A stretch of 64,000 nucleotides of DNA from Poindextera sp041691315 (GCA_041691315.1 JBEPUW010000011.1:31290-95289); one strand, 5' to 3'. Positions 31,123 through 40,129 are shown, counted from the stretch's first letter. Translations and numbers: made by a program. Notes: generated by a model from the letters alone, not told the origin.

Positions 31123-33972
31123 TCAGTGCGCTTCGTCCCAGTTCTTGGCGGCGCGGGCGTCGACGACCAGGGGGACGCTGAGGGCGACGGCGGGTTCGGC
31201 GGCGGCTTCCATCACCGCGCTGGCGACGGCGGCGGTTTCCTTGGCTTCCGCTTCCGGGGCCTCGAAGATCAGTTCGTCGTGCACCTGCAGCAGCATACGC
31301 GCCTGCAAGCCCGCCGCCTTCAGGGCGCTCGGCATACGGATCATCGCGCGGCGGATGACGTCGGCAGCCGTGCCCTGGATCGGCGCATTGATCGCGGCGC
31401 GCTCGGCGAACTGGCGGTGCGCCACGTTGCCCGAACGGATGTCGGGAATATTGACCTTCCGTCCAAAGAGGGTGGTGACGAAACCGTGTTCGCGCACCTG
31501 GGCGCGGGCCTGGTCCATATAGGCGCGGATGCCCGGGAAGCGGTCGAAATAGGTCTCGATATAGGTCGCCGCCTCATCGCGCGGGATCGACAGCTGGTTG
31601 GCCAGCCCAAACGCCGAAATCCCATAGATGATGCCGAAGTTGATCGCCTTGGCGCGCCGGCGCGTGTCGGCCGGCATGCCCTCGATCGGCACCCCGAACA
31701 TCTCCGAGGCGGTCATGGCATGGATGTCGTGGCCGGCCTGGAAGGCTTTCTTCAGCTGCGGGATGTCGCCGATGTGGGCCAGCAGGCGAAGCTCGATCTG
31801 GCTGTAGTCGGCGCTGATCAACAGATGGCCAGGTTCGGCGATGAAGGCCTTGCGGATCTTGCGGCCCTCCTCCGTCCGTACCGGGATATTCTGCAGGTTC
31901 GGATCGTTCGACGACAGCCGCCCGGTGGTGGTCGAGGCCAGCGCATAGGAGGTGTGCACCCGGCCGGTGCGCTCGGAGATCGCCTGCGCCAGATTGTCGG
32001 TATAGGTGCCCTTCAGCTTGGAGAGGATGCGCCAGTCCATCAACACCCGCGGCAGGGCATGGCCCTGGGCGGCCAGCTCCTCGAGGATGCGCACGTCGGT
32101 GCCCCAGGCGCCGGTGGCGGTCTTTTTCGCGCCCGGCAGGCCCATCTCGCCGAACAGCACGTCGCCGATCTGCTTCGGCGAGCCCAGGTTGAACGGCCGC
32201 CCGACCAGGCGCTGCGCCTCGGCCTCCAGTTCGCTCATGCGCATGGAAAAGTCGTGGCTGAGCAGCCGCAGCTGCTCCGGATCGACGCGGATCCCCTCGC
32301 ACTCCATCTGCGCCAGCACCGCCGGCAGCGGCCGCTCCAGGGTCTCATAGACGCTGAGCACGCCTTCCCGCGCCAGCCTGGGCCGCAGGTGACGGTACAG
32401 CCGCACGGTGACGTCGGCGTCCTCGGCGGCATAGGCCGTCGCCGACTCCAGGGCCGCGTGCTTGAAGCTTTTCTGCGCCTTGCCGGTTCCGGTCACGCTC
32501 TTCAGGCTGATCGGCTCGTGGTCCAGCCACAGCTTGGCCAGGTCGGCCATGCCGTGATCGTGCAGGCCGGCCTCCAGCACATAGGAGATCAGCATGGTGT
32601 CTTCGATCGGCGAGACCGTGATCCCGTGACGGGACAGCACCGCCAGGTCGTACTTGACGTTGTGGGCGATTTTCAGCACCCCCGGGTCTTCCAGTAGCGG
32701 CTTCAGGCGCGCGATCACCTCGGCTAGATCGAGTTGCTGCAGATCGCTGGCCGCGAACTGCAGGCCTTCGTCGCCCTCGCCGCTGTGGCCTACGGGCACG
32801 TAGCAGGCCTCGCCCGGCGCCACCGCCAGCGAGATCCCGCACAGGCCGGCATTGGCCGAAGACGCCGAATCCGTCTCGGTGTCGAAGGCGACCAGGCCCT
32901 CGGCGCGGGCGCGGGCGATGAAGCCGTCCAGGCTCGCCAGGTCACGCACACAGACATAGCCGCTGGCATCCATCGGCTTGGCCGCCACGGGCTCGGCCGC
33001 CGGTCTGGGCGCCGGCGCCGCGCCGCCGTTCATCGCCTCGGCGACGCGCCTGGCCAGGGTGCGGAACTCCATCACCTCCAGGAACTGCGCCAGCACCGCC
33101 GCATCCGGCTCGGCGATATCCAGCTCTTCGATCGGCGCCGGCAGCGGCGTCTCACAATCCAGCCGCACCAACTCGCGCGACAGCCGGATCTGGTCGGCGA
33201 AGTCGATCAGGGTCTGGCGGCGCTTGTCCTGCTTGATCTCGCCGGCGCGGGCCAGCAGCGTGTCGAGGTCGCCATATTCCAGGATCAGGGCTGAGGCGGT
33301 CTTGATGCCGATGCCAGGCGCGCCCGGGACGTTGTCGACGGAGTCGCCGCACAGGGCCTGGACGTCGACCACCTTGTCGGGCGGCACGCCGAACTTCTCG
33401 GCCACCTCGGAGGGCCCCAGCCGGATGTTCTTCATCGGGTCGAACATCGAGACCCGCTCGCCGACCAGCTGCATCAGGTCCTTGTCGGAGGAGACGATCA
33501 CCACCTCGCCGCCCAGGTCGCGGACGTGGCAGGCATAGGCCGCGATCAGGTCGTCGGCCTCATAGCCGGGCAGCTCGATGCACGGCACGCCGAAGGCCTT
33601 GGTTGCCTCGCGCACCAGCGGGAACTGCGGCACCAGATCCTCGGGCGCCGGCGGCCGGTGGGCCTTGTATTCGGCATAGAGGTCGTTGCGGAAGGTCTTC
33701 TCGGAATGGTCGAAGATCGCCGCCAGATGGGTCGGCGCATCGGGCGCGGCCTTCATGTCGACCAGCAGTTTCCACAGCATGTTGCAGAATCCGGCCACCG
33801 CGCCCACCGGCAGGCCGTCCGACTTGCGGGTCAGCGGCGGTAGGGCGTGATAGGCGCGGAAGATGTAGCCGGAGACGTCGATCACATAGAGCCGAATGGC
33901 CGGGCCATCCTGGGTCATGTCGCGGGGAATATCGGCGAGGGTGTCGGGCGCGTCTGCGAGGGTGTCGGTCAT
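31123..33972 (-). CDS. polA: DNA polymerase I
   Basis: A 949-residue three-domain polymerase for Okazaki-fragment and repair synthesis. The 5' nuclease (1-300) has LYVIDVSGYIFRAYHALPPL and DNVPGAPGIGIKTA. The proofreading 3' exonuclease (about 360-550) has LVAFDTETDSA and AYAAEDADVTVRLY. The polymerase palm has TTTGRLSSNDPNLQNIPVR, ISADYSQIELRLLAHI and LLQVHDELIFEAP. All three active sites look intact. The start at MTDTLADAPD is the first ATG giving a family-like N-terminus. It ends beside repeat copy 3. Confidence 0.97.
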   Translation of the reverse strand: MTDTLADAPDTLADIPRDMTQDGPAIRLYVIDVSGYIFRAYHALPPLTRKSDGLPVGAVAGFCNMLWKLLVDMKAAPDAPTHLAAIFDHSEKTFRNDLYAEYKAHRPPAPEDLVPQFPLVREATKAFGVPCIELPGYEADDLIAAYACHVRDLGGEVVIVSSDKDLMQLVGERVSMFDPMKNIRLGPSEVAEKFGVPPDKVVDVQALCGDSVDNVPGAPGIGIKTASALILEYGDLDTLLARAGEIKQDKRRQTLIDFADQIRLSRELVRLDCETPLPAPIEELDIAEPDAAVLAQFLEVMEFRTLARRVAEAMNGGAAPAPRPAAEPVAAKPMDASGYVCVRDLASLDGFIARARAEGLVAFDTETDSASSANAGLCGISLAVAPGEACYVPVGHSGEGDEGLQFAASDLQQLDLAEVIARLKPLLEDPGVLKIAHNVKYDLAVLSRHGITVSPIEDTMLISYVLEAGLHDHGMADLAKLWLDHEPISLKSVTGTGKAQKSFKHAALESATAYAAEDADVTVRLYRHLRPRLAREGVLSVYETLERPLPAVLAQMECEGIRVDPEQLRLLSHDFSMRMSELEAEAQRLVGRPFNLGSPKQIGDVLFGEMGLPGAKKTATGAWGTDVRILEELAAQGHALPRVLMDWRILSKLKGTYTDNLAQAISERTGRVHTSYALASTTTGRLSSNDPNLQNIPVRTEEGRKIRKAFIAEPGHLLISADYSQIELRLLAHIGDIPQLKKAFQAGHDIHAMTASEMFGVPIEGMPADTRRRAKAINFGIIYGISAFGLANQLSIPRDEAATYIETYFDRFPGIRAYMDQARAQVREHGFVTTLFGRKVNIPDIRSGNVAHRQFAERAAINAPIQGTAADVIRRAMIRMPSALKAAGLQARMLLQVHDELIFEAPEAEAKETAAVASAVMEAAAEPAVALSVPLVVDARAAKNWDEAH

Positions 33973-34003
33973 CGGCGAAAGATAGGCGCTTCCGCCGCCG
34001 TGG

Positions 34004-34747
34004 TCAGCCCCGTTGCGCGACCGGAAACGCGACATCGCCGGCTGACCGGCGGCTGAGCCAGCCGGTGAAGCGGACCCGGATCACCCAGAAGACCAGCACA
34101 CCCAGCAGCAGAAGCTGCGGCAGGAAGAAGATCTGCGGCACGTGATAGGGGCCGGGTAACAGGCGAGCGAATCCATTGGTGGAGGCCGAGCCCGCCGCCA
34201 GGGTCAGGCCCAGGCACATGCGCCACAGGTGCCGGGCGATGCGCGGCGCCCCCGAGATGCCGCCGGCCAGGACGACCTTGACGTCGGCGATGGCGGCAAT
34301 GGCGATGATGGTCGCAAACGCATAGAGCGCGATGAGGATCGCGCCCTCCAAGGCGAACGCGGTTTTGAACAGCGTCACGCCCGTGGCCATCTGAAAGACT
34401 AACGCCGCAAACGGCGCGCAGAGAACAAGCGCGACGACCATGGCGATCTTCTCGGCGAGGCCGATGGCGCCTTCGCCTCGCCGGACGGTCAGCCAGCCCG
34501 TCGCCACCAGGTACAAGGTGAAGGCGCTGATGAACAGATTGACGATCTGGCCCGGCATGGCGACGGCCAGAACGGCGGCGAAGATCGCCATGACCAGCAT
34601 GGAAACGAAGAAGACGGCGCCGGCCATCCGGTGGAGCGCACCGCCCTTGGCTGCGAACAGCGCGATCAGCCCCGAACCGAGGGCGAGCGCGCCCGCGGCG
34701 ATGTGGATCACGAAGACGAGCATCAGAGACGGTTGAAGAATAAGCAT
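34004..34747 (-). CDS. Multi-spanning membrane protein, DUF2306-like
   Basis: A 247-residue protein with about seven hydrophobic segments. FVIHIAAGALALGSGLIALF, followed by AAKGGALHRMAGAVFFVSML, is the HxxxG...KG..HR pattern of DUF2306 membrane proteins. The function is unknown. It starts 24 bp after the ABC permease on the same strand, so it probably belongs to the GntR-controlled operon and may be a third component of that system. Confidence 0.75.
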   Translation of the reverse strand: MLILQPSLMLVFVIHIAAGALALGSGLIALFAAKGGALHRMAGAVFFVSMLVMAIFAAVLAVAMPGQIVNLFISAFTLYLVATGWLTVRRGEGAIGLAEKIAMVVALVLCAPFAALVFQMATGVTLFKTAFALEGAILIALYAFATIIAIAAIADVKVVLAGGISGAPRIARHLWRMCLGLTLAAGSASTNGFARLLPGPYHVPQIFFLPQLLLLGVLVFWVIRVRFTGWLSRRSAGDVAFPVAQRG

Positions 34748-34771
34748 GGCATTCCCCCTCCCCCAGCGCGG

Positions 34772-35704
34772 TCAGATCGGCGTGCGGTAGCGGCGCTGCC
34801 AGACAACGGCGGCGAACAGAGCCGCGGCCACGACCAGGCCGCTCCACAGGCCCGGACTGGTCAGGAACCCGATCGGGTCCATGCTGGCGGAGTCGAAACT
34901 CATTTTCCCGGCTGTGGCCTGGCTGGAGAAGGCTTCAGTCAGTCCGCCGGTCACCCGGTAGTGCAGCAGCTTGTCGACATAGGCAGTGCCGAAGGCCAGC
35001 CGCTCGAAGATCACCACGCCGATCGGCGGCCCGACGGCCCACAGGAAACTCGCCCGTCGCGCCCAGCCCGAGACCAGCATCAGCCAGCCCCAGATCGGCG
35101 CGTGCCAGAGCGCCAGGCAGATCAGCAGGTAGGCCAGTTCCACCCAGCTGTTGAGGACTGGGAACTGCGTCCAGAGGGCGGTCGCCGGCAGGCCGACCGA
35201 GGGCAGGAGCACAAGGCTGGCGGCCAGGATGATCAGCTGGGTCACGACGACGACCACAAAGGTGACGGCCGGCAAAACGACCATGGGCAGGGCCGCCTTG
35301 GCCATCACCGTGGTCAGGTCGGAGACCGGAAGCGACTTCCAGAACAGGATCGAGCGGTCGCGGCGTTCGCTCTGCAAGGCGCTCAGGCAATAGAAGAAGG
35401 CGACGATGAACGAGGCCACCAGGATGATCGCCGCCGCCCCCTCGAAAGGAATGCCCAAGGCGGCCTGGCGCTTGGACGCATCCAGCGTCGAGACCAGGTG
35501 TGTCGCGCGGTGCAGGTTGATCGACCCGACCAGCAGGCCCAGTAGCACCACCGCGGCCACCAGCGCCGGCGCGACATAGATCGAGCGGTTCTCCCAGAGT
35601 TCACGGCGCACAGACCAATAGAACGGCCGGGTCACGGAACGGGGCCGGGCCGGGGCCGCTTCGGACGGGACGGCAGGATCGGAGATGGCGTCTGACGGGC
35701 TCAT
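34772..35704 (-). CDS. ABC-2 type transporter permease
   Basis: A 310-residue membrane protein with about six helices, including YVAPALVAAVVLLGLLVGSI, GAAAIILVASFIVAFFYCLS, VVLPAVTFVVVVVTQLIILA and LLICLALWHAPIWGWLMLV. The soluble QSERRDRSILFWKSLPVSD segment after TM2 is typical of ABC-2 permeases in YtrA-linked systems. The start ATG overlaps the ATPase stop by four bases. The substrate is unknown; related systems respond to cell-envelope stress or antimicrobial compounds. Confidence 0.88.
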   Translation of the reverse strand: MSPSDAISDPAVPSEAAPARPRSVTRPFYWSVRRELWENRSIYVAPALVAAVVLLGLLVGSINLHRATHLVSTLDASKRQAALGIPFEGAAAIILVASFIVAFFYCLSALQSERRDRSILFWKSLPVSDLTTVMAKAALPMVVLPAVTFVVVVVTQLIILAASLVLLPSVGLPATALWTQFPVLNSWVELAYLLICLALWHAPIWGWLMLVSGWARRASFLWAVGPPIGVVIFERLAFGTAYVDKLLHYRVTGGLTEAFSSQATAGKMSFDSASMDPIGFLTSPGLWSGLVVAAALFAAVVWQRRYRTPI

Positions 35705-36573
35705 GCGGCGGCCTTCTGGGTCTGGTCTCCGCCGATCACGGCGACGAACAGGTCGGCGATGCTGGGGGTTCTCACCTCGCCGAGCGTGGCGAGCCGGGCG
35801 CGATCGGCGCCGTCGAAGAGGAAGAGGCTGCGGCCGAACACCTGGCGCTCCTGGATCGGCCCTTGCGTCCGCGCCTCGGCCGCATGCTCCGGCGGCGACA
35901 GCACCTCGGTGTAGCGCTGTTCGAACGCCTCCATGCTGGTGTCCAGCACGATGCGGCCGCGGTTCAGGAACATCAGATCGGTGAGGATGTGCTGGATCTC
36001 TTCGACCTGGTGCGTCGTCACGATGATGGTGCGGCTGTGGTCGAAATAGTCGTTCAACAGGCTGTCGTAGAACGACTTGCGATACAGAATGTCGAGGCCG
36101 AGCGTCGGCTCGTCGAGCACCAGCAGCTTGGCGTCGATGGCCATGATCAGGGCCAGGTGCAGCTGGGTGACCATGCCCTTGGACAGCTCGCGCACGCGGC
36201 TTGAGCGCTTGATCGTGGTCTTGGCGAGCAGGGCCTCGGCCTTGGCGCGATCGAACCTGGGATGCACGCCGGCGACATAGTCCAGCGCCTGGTCGACCTT
36301 GATCCAGCGCGGCAGCACCGCGACATCGGCGATGAAGCAGACGTCCTCCATCAGGGCGTCACGCTCGCGCCAGGGATCGCGCCCGAGCACCTTGAGGTCG
36401 CCCTGGTAAGCGGTAAGGCCGAGGATGGCGTTCAGCGCCGTGGTCTTGCCGGCGCCGTTGGGGCCGATCAGGCCGATGATGCGGCCGGTCTCGACGCGCA
36501 GGTCGATGCCGTCGAGGGCGACGGTCGCGCCATAGGCCTTGCGCAGGCCACGGGCTTCTATGCAGGCGGCCAT
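35701..36573 (-). CDS. ABC transporter ATP-binding protein of the GntR-linked system
   Basis: A 290-residue ATPase with Walker A GLIGPNGAGKTTALNAI, the signature region RVRELSKGMVTQLHLALIMA (a degenerate LSKGM in place of LSGGQ, common in this subfamily), Walker B LLVLDEPTLGLDI and the H-loop TIIVTTHQVEEI. The C-terminal 70 residues are an extra domain. It is one base after the GntR gene and overlaps the permease gene, forming a regulator-ATPase-permease operon. Confidence 0.9.
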   Translation of the reverse strand: MAACIEARGLRKAYGATVALDGIDLRVETGRIIGLIGPNGAGKTTALNAILGLTAYQGDLKVLGRDPWRERDALMEDVCFIADVAVLPRWIKVDQALDYVAGVHPRFDRAKAEALLAKTTIKRSSRVRELSKGMVTQLHLALIMAIDAKLLVLDEPTLGLDILYRKSFYDSLLNDYFDHSRTIIVTTHQVEEIQHILTDLMFLNRGRIVLDTSMEAFEQRYTEVLSPPEHAAEARTQGPIQERQVFGRSLFLFDGADRARLATLGEVRTPSIADLFVAVIGGDQTQKAAA

Positions 36574-36574
36574 C

Positions 36575-36955
36575 TCAGGGCTCCTTGGCGGTTGGGGTCG
36601 CGCCGGCGCTGGCGCTGAGCAGGTCCCGCGGCGTCAGGCCGAGCCGCTCGATGGTCGCCTGGACCAGGGGCCATTGTTCGGTGAGGAACCTCTGCCGCTC
36701 GCCTTCGAGCAGCCGGTTTCGCGCGCCGCTCATCATGAACATGCCGAGGCCGCGCCGCTTCTCGACCAGCCCCTCATCGACCAGCGCCTGAAAGGCCTTG
36801 AGCACGGTCAGCGGGTTGATCCGGTACTCCGCCGCGACGTTGCGCACGGAAGGCAGCGGGTCGCCTTCCTTGAGCAGGCCGTCGAGCATCATGGCCACGA
36901 CCAGGTCGCGGAGCTGGCGGTAGATCGGCTGGCTGTCGTTCCATTCGTGGTCCAT
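36575..36955 (-). CDS. GntR-family repressor, YtrA subfamily
   Basis: A 126-residue regulator. The winged HTH is MDHEWNDSQPIYRQLRDLVV through GDPLPSVRNVAAEYRINPLT and KAFQALVDEGLVEKRRGLGM; the short C-terminal tail (about 45 residues) without a ligand domain marks the YtrA group. Members usually repress their own operon encoding an ABC transporter, as here. A 26-bp palindrome lies 22 bp upstream of its start. Confidence 0.93.
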   Translation of the reverse strand: MDHEWNDSQPIYRQLRDLVVAMMLDGLLKEGDPLPSVRNVAAEYRINPLTVLKAFQALVDEGLVEKRRGLGMFMMSGARNRLLEGERQRFLTEQWPLVQATIERLGLTPRDLLSASAGATPTAKEP

Positions 36956-36977
36956 CGTGCGTTCCGAATGTCTGAGA

Positions 36978-37003
36978 TGGTGTTATACTTAACTATATCA
37001 CCA
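36978..37003. promoter_or_regulatory. Palindromic operator of the GntR/ABC operon
   Basis: TGGTGTTATA-CTTAAC-TATATCACCA is a 26-bp inverted repeat with one mismatched pair in ten. It sits in the only AT-rich part of the gap, 22 bp ahead of the GntR gene, and probably overlaps its promoter. GntR proteins of the YtrA group bind such GTG...CAC palindromes. The divergent DNA-glycosylase gene starts 88 bp away on the other side. Confidence 0.7.
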
Positions 37004-37090
37004 AGCGCAAGCGTTTTGATGTCGCCCGGAAGCTTGACGGTTTCAGCCCAGCGACCAGACTGACCTACGTCCGGACGGAGGGGCTGAGCC

Positions 37091-37768
37091 ATGGGAAGCT
37101 TCGATGCGATTTACGCCACCGCCGCGGCGCGCAAGGGGGGCCTGGACGCGCTGGAGGCGCTGATCGCCGAACATGCGCCGAAGACCCGTGACCAAATCGC
37201 CGCCACCCCGGACGACCGCATCCTGGCCATGATGACCGAGCGGGTGTTTCAGGCCGGCTTCTCCTGGAAGGTGATCGAGAACAAGTGGCCGGGCTTCGAG
37301 ATCGCCTTCAACCGCTTCGATCCGGGAACCTGCGCGGCGATGAGCGAGGAGACCTTCGACGCCCTGCTCAAGAACGCGAGCATAGTCCGCAACGCCCAGA
37401 AGATCCTGTCGGTGCAGTCCAACGCCCGCTTCCTGCTCGATCTCGCCGCCGAGCACGGCAGCGCCGCCAGGGCCTTCGCCGACTGGCCGGACGACGACTA
37501 TGCCGGCCTGCTCGAACTCCTGAAGACCCGCGCCTCGCGCCTGGGCGGCGAGAGCGCCATGCGTTTCCTGCGCAGCCTCGGCAAGCCCTCCTTCATCACC
37601 AGCCGCGACGTGACCGCCGCCCTGATCCGCGAAGGCGTGCTGACCCGCCCGCCGAGCGGCAAGCGCGACCTGAAGACGGTGCAGACAGCGTTCAACGCCT
37701 GGGCGGCGGAGTCCGGCCGCGACCTGACCGCGATCAGCCGGGTCCTGTCGATGAGCGTCGGCGCCTGA
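37091..37768 (+). CDS. DNA-3-methyladenine glycosylase I-like protein (zinc-free type)
   Basis: A 225-residue helix-hairpin-helix glycosylase that would excise 3-methyladenine from alkylated DNA. The Tag-like core MMTERVFQAGFSWKVIENKW contains the active-site Glu region, and NASIVRNAQKILSVQSNARF corresponds to the family RNxxKI motif. The Cys/His zinc ligands found at the two ends of E. coli Tag are not seen, so it belongs to the shorter alphaproteobacterial branch. It diverges from the GntR operon. Confidence 0.85.
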   Translation: MGSFDAIYATAAARKGGLDALEALIAEHAPKTRDQIAATPDDRILAMMTERVFQAGFSWKVIENKWPGFEIAFNRFDPGTCAAMSEETFDALLKNASIVRNAQKILSVQSNARFLLDLAAEHGSAARAFADWPDDDYAGLLELLKTRASRLGGESAMRFLRSLGKPSFITSRDVTAALIREGVLTRPPSGKRDLKTVQTAFNAWAAESGRDLTAISRVLSMSVGA

Positions 37769-37835
37769 TCAGCATTCGCTTTTCTTCCCCGGCGGCATCG
37801 CCGTAGCGTACGACTAAGGCAGCGGAGGAAACGCC

Positions 37836-38969
37836 ATGAAGTCACAGATCTGCGACCTGCTGGGAATCGAGTTTCCCCTGTTCGCCTTCAGCCATTGTCG
37901 CGACGTGGTCGCCGCGGTCAGCCGCGCCGGCGGATTCGGCGTCCTGGGCGCCACCGGCCACTCGCCGGAGAGCATCCACCGCGAGCTGAAATGGATCGAC
38001 GAGCACGTCGACGGCAAGCCCTATGGCCTTGACGTGCTGGTCCCTGAGAACATGGCCACGGCCGGCGAGGTCGGGGTCACCTACAACAGCCTGAAGACGC
38101 GGGTGCCGGACGAACACCGCCAGTTCGCCGCCGACCTGTTGGAAAAGGCCGGCGTGCAGCTCGCCGTGCAGGAGGTATCCGACGACCGGCCGCAACCCTT
38201 CGATCCGGAGACGGCGCTTCGGGTGCTGGAGGCGGCGTTCGAGCATCCGATCAAGCTGATCGCCAATGCGCTGGGCGTGCCGCCGCCGGCGATGATCGCC
38301 ATGGGCAAGAAGCACGGCGTACCGGTCGCGGCCCTGGTCGGCGCCAAGGAGCACGCCATTCGCCAGGTCAATGCCGGCGTCGATATCCTGGTGGTGCAGG
38401 GCACTGAGGCTGGCGGTCACTGTGGTGAAGTCACCACCATGGTGCTGGTGCCCGAGGTGCTGGCCGCCATCAGGCCGATCCGCGACGTGCCGGTGCTGGC
38501 CGCCGGCGGGATCATGAACGGCCGGCAGATGGCCGCCTGCATGGCCATGGGCGCCGCCGGGGTCTGGACCGGCTCGGTCTGGCTGGCCACGGTCGAGAGC
38601 GAGACCAGCGAGATCTTCCGCCAGAAGATGATCGAGGCCTCGTCGCGCGACGCTGTGCGCGTGCGCAGCCGCACCGGCAAGCCCGCCCGCCAGCTGCGCT
38701 CGGCCTGGACGGAGGCCTGGGAGCGCGGCCCCGACAGCCCCGGCGCCCTGCCCATGCCGCTGATGAGCCTGGTCAGCGAAAACGCCCTGCGCTCGGTCGA
38801 ACGCTCCGCCGCCGCCGGCAACGACAAGGCCCGCGAGATGGTCACCTATTTCGTCGGCCAGGGCGTCGGCCTGATCGACTCCGTCCGCTCCGCCGGCCAG
38901 GTGGTGCAGGAGTTCAAGCTGGAATTCGGCGAAGCGGTCGAACACATGAACGACCTCGTCTCGGAATAA
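37836..38969 (+). CDS. Nitronate monooxygenase
   Basis: A 377-residue FMN-dependent TIM-barrel enzyme that oxidises nitronates such as propionate-3-nitronate. SQICDLLGIEFPLFAFSHCR starts the protein. FMN-binding parts are DILVVQGTEAGGHCGEV, with the conserved GTEAGGH, PVLAAGGIMNGRQMAACMAM and GAAGVWTGSVWLAT. It starts behind GCGGAGGAAACGCC. It is 67 bp downstream of the glycosylase gene; the two could share a transcript. GC-rich repeats follow. Confidence 0.9.
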   Translation: MKSQICDLLGIEFPLFAFSHCRDVVAAVSRAGGFGVLGATGHSPESIHRELKWIDEHVDGKPYGLDVLVPENMATAGEVGVTYNSLKTRVPDEHRQFAADLLEKAGVQLAVQEVSDDRPQPFDPETALRVLEAAFEHPIKLIANALGVPPPAMIAMGKKHGVPVAALVGAKEHAIRQVNAGVDILVVQGTEAGGHCGEVTTMVLVPEVLAAIRPIRDVPVLAAGGIMNGRQMAACMAMGAAGVWTGSVWLATVESETSEIFRQKMIEASSRDAVRVRSRTGKPARQLRSAWTEAWERGPDSPGALPMPLMSLVSENALRSVERSAAAGNDKAREMVTYFVGQGVGLIDSVRSAGQVVQEFKLEFGEAVEHMNDLVSE

Positions 38970-39011
38970 ACGGCTCCGCGGCTCTGTGTGGGGCGACTAA
39001 GCGCTCCCCGC

Positions 39012-39138
39012 CCCCTTGCGGGGCGGGGGTACGGGGCGGGGGTGCGCCGCCGAAGGCGGCGACGGATGCTTCGCGACTAATCGCCAAACCGGCAGCGCGG
39101 CGCTGACACCCCATCCCCAACCCCTTCCCCGCAAGGGG
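39012..39138. repeat. Extragenic palindromic element with inverted GC-rich ends
   Basis: The left end CCCCTTGCGGGGCGGGGGTA and the right end AACCCCTTCCCCGCAAGGGG are imperfect inverted copies of about 32 bp flanking a core of about 65 bp that contains GCGCCGCCGAAGGCGGCGAC. No frame of interest lies inside. It fills most of the 192-bp gap after the nitronate monooxygenase. A partial copy of the right end occurs in inverse orientation at 39708. Confidence 0.7.
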
Positions 39139-39161
39139 AATTATATCGTTGACAAACAAGC

Positions 39162-39524
39162 CTAGAATTTGGGCGTGACCGCCTTGCATCCTTGGTCCTG
39201 CGGCCTTGACCAATCGCCCGCTTGGCCAGGCTGGCCTGCGAACATCATGAAATAACGTCCATCGACGCGGTTGATCTCAATGCGCACAGGCGCATTCGTG
39301 TCGGGCTGACCATCACGAATTGGATTGTCTAGGGTAATCGCAGCGGCGGCCTCATGGACATCGTAGCGCGCTCCATCGACATCGGCGTGCAATCCGTTGA
39401 TGTCGATGTAGTGGCTGATCGTAGCCGCGAGAGAGAGCCGATATCCGAAGCATTGCAGCAGCGTCTCAGCCGATGCCTGTTGTGTCAGCGCCAAAGCGAA
39501 GATCATGGCTAAGAGTAGCCTCAC
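39162..39524 (-). CDS. Small secreted protein of unknown function
   Basis: About 120 residues from a GTG start (VRLLLAMIFALALTQQASAE) with a clear signal peptide cleaved after ASA. The mature part has two cysteines (LLQCFGYRL and QGCKAVTPKF) and a beta-rich middle (NAPVRIEINRVDGRYFMMFA). The family is not recognised. Base composition is clearly lower in GC than in neighbouring genes. Its GTG overlaps the stop of the 50-aa gene (GTGA). The pair lies between inverted repeats, suggesting acquired DNA. Confidence 0.65.
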   Translation of the reverse strand: MRLLLAMIFALALTQQASAETLLQCFGYRLSLAATISHYIDINGLHADVDGARYDVHEAAAAITLDNPIRDGQPDTNAPVRIEINRVDGRYFMMFAGQPGQAGDWSRPQDQGCKAVTPKF

Positions 39525-39673
39525 TGGGCGGGTGCCTTCGGCTTCGCTTCGGCGATCCGCTTCATGTTCTCGCGGATTTCCGCCTCGTCTTCGCTGCATT
39601 CCGCTTCTCTGGCGGCTTCGATGAAGCGTTGGGCTTGCGCGGGGTCCCGCGCCTTCTTTGCTGGCGTTGCCAT
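39521..39673 (-). CDS. 50-residue charged protein
   Basis: Reads MATPAKKARDPAQAQRFIEA, then AREAECSEDEAEIREN and KRIAEAKPKAPAQ. It resembles a group of small alphaproteobacterial proteins sharing a QxxRFIExAR core followed by an acidic helix; function is unknown. It is predicted helical and soluble. It overlaps the downstream secreted-protein gene by four bases, so the two are translated together. Confidence 0.7.
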   Translation of the reverse strand: MATPAKKARDPAQAQRFIEAAREAECSEDEAEIRENMKRIAEAKPKAPAQ

Positions 39674-39707
39674 GCTGTCACGCATCCAGTTTGAGATCGG
39701 TCTGAAT

Positions 39708-39736
39708 ATATAATTCCCCCCGCAAGGGGGAAGGGG
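39708..39736. repeat. Inverse partial copy of the GC-rich element end
   Basis: ATATAATTCCCCCCGCAAGG followed by GGGAAGGGG is the near inverse of 39121-39146 (CCCCTTCCCCGCAAGGGGAA then TTATAT). The two copies face each other across the two-gene cassette. The AATTATAT/ATATAATT octamers at the inner edges match exactly. Confidence 0.65.
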
Positions 39737-39780
39737 CTTGTAGGGACGCCGGCAATTCCAGTGAAGCGGTAGGCCGGTTA

Positions 39781-40026
39781 GTGCCCGGCCGAACCCTCGT
39801 ACGCCCCTGGAGCCAGGCGTTCGTCCTCGTCGAGCGGCTTGTCGGTGAGCACGAAGCGGCGGTCGCAATAGCCGCATTCGACGAACGACCCCTCGCCCAT
39901 CTCCAGATAGACACGCGGGTGGCCGAGCGCGCCGCCGACCCCGTCGCAGGCGACCCGGCGCGTGCGCACCGGAACCACTTCGGGCGGATCGACATACGGT
40001 CCGGTAGCGTCGACTTCGAGGGTCAT
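39781..40026 (-). CDS. zf-CHCC zinc-finger protein
   Basis: About 81 residues from MTLEVDATGPYVDPPEVVPV. The CHCC zinc site is visible as VACDGVGGALGHPRVYLEMG and VECGYCDRRFVL, the pattern of the small zinc-finger protein related to the mitochondrial complex I subunit NDUFS6. The tail is DEDERLAPGAYEGSAGH. An upstream ATG at 40119 would add a segment not typical of the family. It diverges from the ABC ATPase gene. Confidence 0.85.
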
Positions 40027-40129
40027 CGGCTGAGTCTGCTCCGGCGCGCTTGGCAATGCGGTCGCTCGCGCATACCTATGCGGCGCGCCCGGCAGCGTCA
40101 ATTCAACGAAAAAAGGCATTCCCCTCAGT

